The position numbers and the translations under genes are program-made. Below, piece by piece: positions 57,655-64,000 of a stretch of DNA of 64,000 nucleotides. The notes beneath the pieces were generated by a model. The model searched no databases. It was not told where the DNA came from and worked only from the letters and a program-made list of their open reading frames with translations. Numbering within the stretch: the first letter of the stretch is position 1; each line of letters opens with the position of its first letter. Location: positions 1 through 64,000 of the forward strand of contig JBQTIY010000013.1 in NCBI GenBank assembly GCA_052387675.1. Reading direction: 5' to 3'. Origin of the DNA: JBQTIY01 sp052387675. Lineage in GTDB: Bacteria > Planctomycetota > B15-G4.

Positions 57655-60264
57655 TTAGCCGCGTCGGCCGCCGCCGCCGCCGTGACGCGGGCCGCCTCGT
57701 CCGCCGCCACCGCCGCCGCGACCACCGCGATCACCGTGACGCGGACCGCCTCGGTCCCCGCCGTAACCGCCGCCGCCACTGCTCGGTCCGCGAGGACCGT
57801 CGCCTGCCGGAGCGTCACCGTCGCCGCCGTGGCTCTGGCCCACAGGCACCGAGTCCGGATTGAAGTCCGGATCGGCCTGCTTCATGGAGAGACGGATGCG
57901 GCCGTTGTCCTCGATGTCGAGCACCTTGACCTTGACCGTGTCACCGACTGAGACGACGTCCGCTGGATCGCGCACGTAGCCTGCGGCCATCTCGGAGACA
58001 TGGCACAGGCCCTCGGTGCCCGGGAGCACTTCGATGAAGGCGCCGTAGGGCTTGAGCGAGATGACCTGGCCGTCGTAGAGCGCATTCAGTTCGGGCATCT
58101 GGCGCTCGGCCTTGGGGCCGCGACCGCCGCCACCACCGCCGCCTCCGCCACCGCCGACCTCGGCCTCGAGGTTCATCGAGAGCCGCACGCGGCCGATGTC
58201 GTCGATGTTCGTGACCTTCACTTCGACCACGTCACCGACCTTGCAGACGTCTTCGATCTTCTTGACGAAGTTGCCGCCCGAGCCCATCTCGGAGATGTGC
58301 AGCAGGCCTTCCTTGCCGGGGAAGATCTCGACGAAGGCGCCGAACTCGCGAATCGAAACGACTTTGCCCTTGTAGATGGCGCCCAGTTCCGCGTCGCCGC
58401 AGATGGCCTCCACCTGAGCCACAGCGCCCTCGAGGTCGCTGCCCGGTCCGCCCGCGATCGTGACGGCGCCGTTGTCGTTGACCTCGATCTTGACGTTGAA
58501 GTCGGCCTGCAGCGCCTTGATGGTCTTGCCGCCCGGGCCGATGAGGAAGCCGATCTTCTCGACCGGGATCTGCTTGAGCACCAGCACCGGCGCCCACTTG
58601 CTGACTTCGGGCCGCGCCTGCGCGATGGCCGCGTTCATCACGCCCAAGATGTGCAGGCGTCCCTCACGAGCCTGCTCCAGCGCGCGCTGCAGCAGGGCCG
58701 AGGAGAGGCCCTTGATCTTGATGTCCATCTGCAAGGCCGTGACACCGTTGGCCGTGCCGGCCACCTTGAAGTCCATGTCGCCGTTGTGGTCCTCGCTGCC
58801 GAGGATGTCGGACAGGATGTGGAAGCCGCCCTTGTCATCGCCGATGAGTCCCATGGCAATGCCGGCCACCGGCGAACGCAGCGGGCAGCCCGCTTCGAAG
58901 AGCGCCAAGCTCGCGCCGCACACTGAGGCCATGGACGAGCTGCCGTTGCTCTCCAAGATTTCCGAAACAACGCGCGCGCTGTAGGGGAAGTCTTCCGGCG
59001 GCGGCAGGACGATGTTCACTGCGCGCTCGGCCAGGTTGCCGTGGCCGATCTCGCGGCGTGACACGCCCACCATGCGCTTGACCTCGCCCACGCAGAAGGG
59101 CGGGAAGTTGTAGTGCAGCATGAAGCGCTTGCTGTACTCGTCCTGCAGGCCGTCCACGATCTGCTCGTCGCGGCCGGTGCCCAGTGTGACGGTGACCAGC
59201 GCCTGCGTTTCGCCGCGCGTGAAGAGCACGCTGCCGTGCGTGCGGGCCAGAACGCCCAGCTCGATCGTGATCGGGCGGATGTCCTTGAGGCCGCGGCCAT
59301 CGGCGCGCTGACCGCGCTCGATGATGTTGCTGCGCTCGACTTCGCCCTCAAGGTCGGCGAAGGCCGCCTTGATGAGCTTCTCGGCTGCGGCCTGCTCGGT
59401 GGCCGGCACCGACGCGAGCAGCGCCTTGACACGTTCGGACGTGACGGCCTTCACGGCGGCCTTCTTGGCGTGCTTGCCGGAGGTCGTCATGGCCGTGGCG
59501 ATGGCCGCGCGCGCGCCGGAGACCTTGTCGGCCCAGGGATTGGCCGGCGGGGTCGCGACGGTCTGCTTGGGCTTGCCAGCCTTCGCTTGCAGCTCGGAGA
59601 TCATGTCGCAGATCTCCTTGATGCCGGCGTGGCCGAAGAGGATGGCCTCGGCCATGACCGCCTCGGGCAGTTCCATCGCACCGGCTTCCACCATGGTGAC
59701 CGCGTCGCGCGTGCCGGCCACGACGAGGTCGAGCGTGCTGGTGGACATCTGCTGCTGGGTGGGGTTCAGCACCAGCTTGTCGTCGATGCGGCCGACGCGC
59801 ACCGTGGCGCCTGGGCCCTGGTACGGGATGGTCGAAAGCGTCAGCGCGGCCATGGCGGCGACGCCGGAGAGCGTGTCGGGCTCATTCTCGCGATCGTAGG
59901 AATACACGCTGACGATGATTTGCACTTCGTCGCGGTAACCCTCAGGGAACATCGGCCGCACAGGGCGGTCGATCGCGCGCGACACGAGGACTTCGTTGTC
60001 ACGCGGGCGCATCTCGCGCTTGAAGAAGCCGCCCGGCACTCGGCCGGCGGCGTAGGTGCGTTCGCGGTACTCGACCGTGAGCGGGAAGAAATCGAGATCG
60101 GGGCGGCCGGCCGCGCTCTGCACGGTGGCGAGCAGCGAGGTCTCACCGTAGGTCGCGAAGATCGCGCCGTCGGCCTGCTTGGCCATGCGGCCGGTCTCGA
60201 GAGTGAGCGTGCGCCCGCCGATCTGGCGGCTCACGCGAAGGGCTTGAAACAAAGGAGTGGTCAT
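57655..60264 (-). CDS. pnp: Polyribonucleotide nucleotidyltransferase with two S1 domains
   Basis: 869 aa versus about 700 for typical PNPase. RNase PH domain 1 (TLTLETGRMAKQADGA; GGFFKREMRPRDNEVL; SRAIDRPVRPMF), a helical linker, RNase PH domain 2 (RGQRADGRGLKDIRPI; LGSEDHNGDMDFKVAGT with catalytic aspartates), KH (FLIGPGGKTIK), then S1 (YKGKVVSIREFGAFVEIFPG). After a run of glycines comes a second S1 (YDGQVISLKPYGAFIEVLPG) and a Gly/Arg-rich tail with repeated GGRG and PRHG. It degrades mRNA 3'-5' with phosphate. It lies downstream of rpsO, the classic order. Confidence 0.95.
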   Translation of the reverse strand: MTTPLFQALRVSRQIGGRTLTLETGRMAKQADGAIFATYGETSLLATVQSAAGRPDLDFFPLTVEYRERTYAAGRVPGGFFKREMRPRDNEVLVSRAIDRPVRPMFPEGYRDEVQIIVSVYSYDRENEPDTLSGVAAMAALTLSTIPYQGPGATVRVGRIDDKLVLNPTQQQMSTSTLDLVVAGTRDAVTMVEAGAMELPEAVMAEAILFGHAGIKEICDMISELQAKAGKPKQTVATPPANPWADKVSGARAAIATAMTTSGKHAKKAAVKAVTSERVKALLASVPATEQAAAEKLIKAAFADLEGEVERSNIIERGQRADGRGLKDIRPITIELGVLARTHGSVLFTRGETQALVTVTLGTGRDEQIVDGLQDEYSKRFMLHYNFPPFCVGEVKRMVGVSRREIGHGNLAERAVNIVLPPPEDFPYSARVVSEILESNGSSSMASVCGASLALFEAGCPLRSPVAGIAMGLIGDDKGGFHILSDILGSEDHNGDMDFKVAGTANGVTALQMDIKIKGLSSALLQRALEQAREGRLHILGVMNAAIAQARPEVSKWAPVLVLKQIPVEKIGFLIGPGGKTIKALQADFNVKIEVNDNGAVTIAGGPGSDLEGAVAQVEAICGDAELGAIYKGKVVSIREFGAFVEIFPGKEGLLHISEMGSGGNFVKKIEDVCKVGDVVEVKVTNIDDIGRVRLSMNLEAEVGGGGGGGGGGGRGPKAERQMPELNALYDGQVISLKPYGAFIEVLPGTEGLCHVSEMAAGYVRDPADVVSVGDTVKVKVLDIEDNGRIRLSMKQADPDFNPDSVPVGQSHGGDGDAPAGDGPRGPSSGGGGYGGDRGGPRHGDRGGRGGGGGGRGGPRHGGGGGRRG

Positions 60265-60370
60265 AAAATCAGAAACCTAAAGGAAGGGACCCGTATCCGG
60301 GACCGTGGGGAGATCCAGCCGCTGCGCACCTTGCGCCGCTCCGGACGAGAAAAGGGATGCCGCAGCCCGC

Positions 60371-60652
60371 TCAGACGGTGGGCTTGATGCCGCGAATGCC
60401 GAGCTTTTCAACGACTCGCTCGTAGCGCGGGCGATTCGTCCGCTGCAGGTAGCGCAGCAAACGATTGCGCCGACCGACCAGCTTCAGCAGGCCGCGGCGC
60501 GTGGAATTGTCCCGGGGACGGGACGAAAGATGGGAGGTCAGGAGCCCGATTCGCTCGGTGAGGAGGGTGATCTGCACATCGCAGGACCCGGTGTCCTTAT
60601 CGTGGACACGCACTTCGGCGACGCGAGCGGCCAGTGTTGCCGTGCTCGTCAT
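60371..60652 (-). CDS. rpsO: 30S ribosomal protein S15
   Basis: 93 aa. DTGSCDVQITLLTERIGLLT and DNSTRRGLLKLVGRRNRLL are the S15 signatures; it binds the 16S central domain. The ATG at 60652 has AGAAGAA just upstream. A TAGGCT box near 60708-60713 would give a leader of about 60 nt in the locally AT-rich stretch 60653-60713. The 106 nt between rpsO and pnp hold only small hairpins. Confidence 0.95.
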   Translation of the reverse strand: MTSTATLAARVAEVRVHDKDTGSCDVQITLLTERIGLLTSHLSSRPRDNSTRRGLLKLVGRRNRLLRYLQRTNRPRYERVVEKLGIRGIKPTV

Positions 60653-60786
60653 GATTCTTCTGCTTTCAATTCAGCGTTCTTGGCTTGTTCGATTTGATTT
60701 CCGCGCAGCCTAGCAAAGGCCCCCGCCGGGCGGCAAGCCGGGTAGAGCCACGAAATGAGGCCCGCACGGTACCTCGGGCACGCTTT

Positions 60787-60862
60787 GAGCCCAGTTCAGC
60801 CCTTGGAGCCCAGCTCAGCCTTTGGAGCGCGGTTCAGCCCTTGGCACCCAGTTCGGCCCGTT
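60787..60862. repeat. Four 19-nt tandem repeats across the queC 3' end
   Basis: Units of 19 nt start at 60787, 60806, 60825 and 60844 (first unit GAGCCCAGTTCAGCCCTTG). The unit nearest queC encodes its last residues and stop (ELGAKG*), and the others repeat that sequence out of frame in the non-coding flank. It looks like slippage or duplication of the gene's end. Confidence 0.75.
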
Positions 60863-61556
60863 GCCGGCGACGGCAGCTCTCGCAGCGGCCGCAGGGAGCC
60901 TGGCCACCCTCGTAGCAGGACCACGTGACGGCCAGCGGGGCACTCACAGCCCGCCCGGCCGCCAGCAGTTGCGTCTTGTCCAAGTGCAGGGTTGGGCACT
61001 CCACACGGACCTTGCCGCGAGTCGAATCGGCGAGGGCCGCATTGAGGCTCGCCAGGAAGCGGGCCGAGTTGTCGGGAAAGGTGGCGGCCTCCTCGGCGTT
61101 GAAGCCGACGAGCACGACCGGCAGCCCTTCGGCCTCGGCCAGCGCAGCGGCCAAGTTCACGAGCAGACCGTTGCGATTGGGCACCCAGACCGCGTCCGCC
61201 GAGGCCTGCGCGCCGCGATCCAAGTCAGCCAGCGCGGGCTGCGGCATGGGCTGATCGCGCCGCACCAAGGCCGTGCCGCAGATCTCCGCGAGGAGAGGCA
61301 AAGCGAGGGCGCGCACGGGGAATCCCAGCGCGGCCCCCACGGCCTGCGCCGCGCGGAGTTCCGGCACGGCGGCGCGCTGGCCGTAGTCCACGCAAAGTCC
61401 CAGCGCGACGGTCCCGCCGCGGCTCTGCCAAAGTGCGGCGGCCACGGTGGAGTCCAGGCCGCCTGAGAGCAGGGCCAGGGCGGCCTGAGGAGGGGGCTTC
61501 GCAGGAGGGTGCATGGCGGGCTCATCATGCGGAGCCCGTCCGACTTTTTCCGCCAT
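60834..61556 (-). CDS. queC: 7-cyano-7-deazaguanine synthase QueC
   Basis: 240 aa. The PP-loop LLSGGLDSTVAAALW binds ATP. CVDYGQRAAVPELRAA, VPNRNGLLVNLAAALAEAEG and GFNAEEAATFPDNSARFL are QueC signatures, and the zinc site is WSCYEGGQAPCGRCESC. It makes preQ0 for queuosine or other 7-deazaguanines. No queD, queE or queF is adjacent. The ATG at 61556 has a short GGAG site; an ATG at 61514 is possible. Confidence 0.93.
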   Translation of the reverse strand: MAEKVGRAPHDEPAMHPPAKPPPQAALALLSGGLDSTVAAALWQSRGGTVALGLCVDYGQRAAVPELRAAQAVGAALGFPVRALALPLLAEICGTALVRRDQPMPQPALADLDRGAQASADAVWVPNRNGLLVNLAAALAEAEGLPVVLVGFNAEEAATFPDNSARFLASLNAALADSTRGKVRVECPTLHLDKTQLLAAGRAVSAPLAVTWSCYEGGQAPCGRCESCRRRQRAELGAKG

Positions 61557-61578
61557 GGCTCCAACTTGCGTTCTTGGA

Positions 61579-61626
61579 CCGCGGGCCAGCCCGCGGGTTG
61601 CCCCCTCGGGGCTCGCTGGCTATACC
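61579..61626. promoter_or_regulatory. queC leader hairpin and symmetric TATA box
   Basis: CCGCGGGC (61579-61586) and GCCCGCGG (61589-61596) form an 8-bp stem in the queC leader. GGCTATACC (61618-61626) gives TATAGC on the minus strand and TATACC on the plus strand, so it may serve queC and the divergent lipoprotein gene. I see no preQ1 riboswitch aptamer. Confidence 0.3.
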
Positions 61627-61678
61627 GGCCGCCTCCGAAGCCGGGTTAGCCGGCCTTTTTCGCCCGGAGACTGCCTGC

Positions 61679-63253
61679 GTGGTCCGATCGCTCCTGTTCA
61701 GCCCGCGGCGCCTCGGCCTCTCCTCAATGGGGCTGCTTTTGCTGATGAGTGGCTGCCTTTTGAGCGGCTGCGTTGCCGGTTCCGCCAGTTCCTCTCTTTC
61801 GCGGGCCGAGCGAGAGGCCCTCGCTCCGAGCTTGGCACTCCTCGATGCCGCCCTGCTCCAGCGCAGCAACCCGGAGCTTCAGGAGTTCGTGCCGGAGACG
61901 CTGGGCGAAGCGCGGCAGGCGCTCCAGGCCCTCAAGGCTGCGCCGGTCGGAGGCAGCACGGCTTGGCTGGAGGCACAGGCCGCCGTGGACATGCTCTCGA
62001 CCTGGCACTCGCTGCAAGTCAGCCGGCGATTTTTGGGACGGGGCGAAGCGCCCGACGACGGCCTGGATCCGGCCCGCCAGGCCGTGCTGGACCTGACCGG
62101 CACGCTCAGCGAGCGGAGCCTGCGGGCCGTCACGCGCGACGAGGCCGCCGAGCCGGCCGTGGCGCAGTTGCAGATCGTGTATCTCACACTGCTCTTCGAG
62201 GCCGAGCAGTTGGCCGGCGCCCGGCAGCTCTTGCTCGAGTCTCTCGTGCAGGCTCCGCCTGACAGCGCGTGGTCCATGGCCCTGCACCGTTTGCTGCGCG
62301 AGCGGCGCCATCTGCTGCGCGATCCCGCCGGTTTTGCCAATGCTTGGCGCGGAGCGCTGGGCTTGGAAGGTGTGCTCGCGATCACTGGCCAGCCGCTGCT
62401 GCCCGTCTCGCTGGGTTTTTTGCAGCTCGCCGCAGGGCTGGCGGCCGAGCAGGCCGGTGACAGCAGCGAGGCGGCACGCAGCTACGAGCAGGGGCTCGCG
62501 GCTTTGCAGCTCGCGCCGCAGGGTGACGCGCTGAGTTCCGATTGGGATGTCTCGGTGGCTCTGGCCGACTGCGGTGTCAACGCGGCGCGACTGCGCCGCG
62601 AGCGCGCCCTCGCGGATCTCAAGCTCGGCGGCATCGCGGCCGTGCGCGGCGAACTGCTGCTGGCCGAGGCCGCCGAGACGGCCGCCCTGGTGGCCAACCC
62701 GGACGACGAGGAGGCCGCGGCCGGCCTCGCAGCGACAGCCGACCTCTACTACCAGGCCGGCGATCTGGAGGGCATCCGCGACTGCTTCGGCCGCTTGGCC
62801 CAGCGCTTCGATCGAGCCGACTGGTGGAACAACTACGCCTTCTTCTGCCGCGAGACCGCGCAGTACGAAGCGAGCTTCGCCGCCTACGAGCGCTGCATCG
62901 CGCTCGCGCCGGACACTGCGCGCTACGTCAACGACACTGGACTGATCCTGCTCTACCACCTGCGGCGCGACCTCGACCGCGCCGAGCAGCTCTTCCGCCG
63001 TGCCTGGGCGCTGGGTCGAGAGGCCGCCGCCAATCCCTTTGCCTCACCGGCCGAGGTCGAAGACAGCTTCCTGGCCTACACCGACGCGATGCTCAATCTC
63101 GCGCTGCTCCAGGCCCAGCGCCAACAGCTCGACCTCGCCGCGGCAACAGTGGCTGAGCTGCTCTCGCTCTCACCCGAACGACCCGATGCCCTTTCCTTGC
63201 AGGCCCAGATTCGCGCCGCCCAGGCAGCGCCTTCCGAAGGTGGATCCCCATGA
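61679..63253 (+). CDS. TPR-repeat lipoprotein
   Basis: 524 aa. RSLLFSPRRLGLSSMGLLLLM followed by SGCLLSGC is a lipoprotein signal with a basic n-region. The rest is alpha-helical tetratricopeptide repeats (SYEQGLAALQLAPQ, LAATADLYYQAGDLEG, SFAAYERCIALAPDTARYVN). No catalytic motif; probably an envelope scaffold. I chose GTG at 61679 because it includes the basic residues; the ATG at 61727 also gives a lipobox. The stop overlaps the next ATG (ATGA), coupling it to another TPR protein. Confidence 0.72.
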   Translation: MVRSLLFSPRRLGLSSMGLLLLMSGCLLSGCVAGSASSSLSRAEREALAPSLALLDAALLQRSNPELQEFVPETLGEARQALQALKAAPVGGSTAWLEAQAAVDMLSTWHSLQVSRRFLGRGEAPDDGLDPARQAVLDLTGTLSERSLRAVTRDEAAEPAVAQLQIVYLTLLFEAEQLAGARQLLLESLVQAPPDSAWSMALHRLLRERRHLLRDPAGFANAWRGALGLEGVLAITGQPLLPVSLGFLQLAAGLAAEQAGDSSEAARSYEQGLAALQLAPQGDALSSDWDVSVALADCGVNAARLRRERALADLKLGGIAAVRGELLLAEAAETAALVANPDDEEAAAGLAATADLYYQAGDLEGIRDCFGRLAQRFDRADWWNNYAFFCRETAQYEASFAAYERCIALAPDTARYVNDTGLILLYHLRRDLDRAEQLFRRAWALGREAAANPFASPAEVEDSFLAYTDAMLNLALLQAQRQQLDLAAATVAELLSLSPERPDALSLQAQIRAAQAAPSEGGSP

Positions 63254-64000
63254 CCTCGCCCCGCACTCAACCTCGCACTCGCGTCTTCAGCTTGGCGGCG
63301 CTGCTCGGCTCGGCCCTGCTCGCGGCGCCGCTGATGTCCCAGTCGCCGGCCGAGAGCCCCGTGGAAGCAGCCCGCAAGCTGCTCGCCGCTGGTGACCGGG
63401 CCGCGGCTCGCAAGCTGCTCACCACCGCCGTCGAGAAGGGCGGCGAGGGCGAGCGCGCCGCGCGGCTGCTGCTCGCCGAGGCGCAAGTGGCGGATGGCGA
63501 TCCGGGCGATGCGCTCGAAACGCTGCAGCCGCTGGTCGACGCCCAGGACTACGAGGGCGTGCTCGCAGCAGGCCAAGCCTTCAAGAGCTGGAGCGAACTG
63601 CTCGCGCGCTCCCCGCGCAAGCGCGAGGACGCACAGTTCTACTTGGAGCAGGCCCAGGCGCACTTCGAACAGGCCGCCGCCCTGGCGCCGGCCGGTGATT
63701 CGCGCGCGGCCGTGGAAGCGGGCTTCCTCGAGATCTATCAACTCCAGGATTGGCAGGCCGCCGAGCGCCGCGCCGACGAACTCTTGAAGGCCGCGCCGCG
63801 CGACGGACTGGCACTGCTGCTGCGCGGCTGCGCGCGGGTCTATGCCTCGGTGGAAGCTGCGCAGGAGAGCGAGGCCGACGGCGCCACGGCGCGCGCCCAA
63901 GCCATCGCCGATCTTGTGGACGCTGACGAAGTGCTCAAGACGCGCATCGAGCCCTGGGCGCAGCTCATCTGGCTCTACGAGACCGATGGCCAGGCGCAGA
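63250..64000 (+). CDS. Exported TPR protein (3' end outside window)
   Basis: 250 codons are visible and the frame is open to the right edge. A signal peptide (FSLAALLGSALLAAPLMSQ) is followed by helical repeats (AARKLLAAGDRAAARKLLTT, DALETLQPLVDAQDYEGVLA, AERRADELLKAAPRDGLALL). The coupling to the lipoprotein upstream by a 4-nt overlap suggests a complex of the two. Function unknown. Confidence 0.72.
   Translation, partial: MTSPRTQPRTRVFSLAALLGSALLAAPLMSQSPAESPVEAARKLLAAGDRAAARKLLTTAVEKGGEGERAARLLLAEAQVADGDPGDALETLQPLVDAQDYEGVLAAGQAFKSWSELLARSPRKREDAQFYLEQAQAHFEQAAALAPAGDSRAAVEAGFLEIYQLQDWQAAERRADELLKAAPRDGLALLLRGCARVYASVEAAQESEADGATARAQAIADLVDADEVLKTRIEPWAQLIWLYETDGQAQ

Noticed and set aside
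61557..61678. preQ1 riboswitch upstream of queC
   Set aside because: Only a simple 8-bp hairpin is visible; no preQ1 aptamer pattern (H-type pseudoknot with A-rich tail) could be found.
1..64000. CRISPR arrays, rRNA genes, replication origin
   Set aside because: No regularly spaced direct repeats of CRISPR type, no rRNA signatures, and no DnaA-box cluster were seen. rsmG here is not next to parAB or mnmG.

Overview
The window is GC-rich bacterial DNA with densely packed genes. Many neighbours overlap by 4 nt (ATGA, GTGA or TTGA), and start codons are a mix of ATG, GTG and a few TTG. The gene content fits an environmental Gram-negative bacterium, possibly a Planctomycetota-like lineage: Tat-exported sulfatase, FG-GAP propellers, RHS proteins, a YfhO-like membrane protein, an HAE-type RND pump, a secretin, KorAB and a MetH-MetF fusion. 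The phylum is an inference at roughly even odds. A marker-gene tree (rpsO, pnp, rsmG, nadA) would settle it.

Layout. 0-10 kb: a divergent pseG/pseI pair (pseudaminic acid synthesis), an FAD amine-oxidase-like enzyme, methyltransferases, ElbB, a ferredoxin, an FAD monooxygenase, the bifunctional homocysteine methyltransferase/MTHFR, and a MIP18-family protein. 10-22 kb: a paralogous pair of membrane-anchored proteins, GT-C type membrane proteins, a two-unit M16 peptidase, a GT2, and a DprE2-like SDR coupled to a DprE1-like FAD oxidase. 21.6-36.6 kb: an RND efflux pair, nadA, then a glycan region (deacetylase, NodU-type carbamoyltransferase, SGNH hydrolase, CDP-alcohol phosphatidyltransferase, HerA-like ATPase, flippase).

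37.3-45.7 kb is an accessory island of visibly lower GC. It holds two copies of one module: a cysteine-rich RHS C-terminal tip, then after exactly 10 nt an exported FG-GAP/beta-propeller gene. The modules are punctuated by an IS with a DDE transposase and by right-end remnants of related ISs. The larger RHS gene is cut off at its 5' end against a 5'-truncated YfhO-like gene, so about 44.96-44.99 kb is a rearrangement (or assembly) junction.

45.7-64 kb returns to core genes: korAB, a small TPR protein, a zinc ribbon, a sulfatase, rsmG, tRNA-Thr(CGU), a YacP-like NYN protein, an EamA transporter, an exported HEAT-repeat protein, an OmpH-like protein plus secretin-like lipoprotein pair, pnp and rpsO, queC, and two coupled TPR proteins, the last leaving the right edge.

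Transcription style. Roughly half of the genes that begin a transcription unit have a TANNNT-like -10 box only 5-10 nt before the start codon and no Shine-Dalgarno sequence, which implies leaderless mRNAs. Several divergent pairs appear to share one symmetric -10 box. Genes inside operons, and a minority with leaders, carry ordinary GGAGG-type sites. I used these signals to choose many of the starts below.
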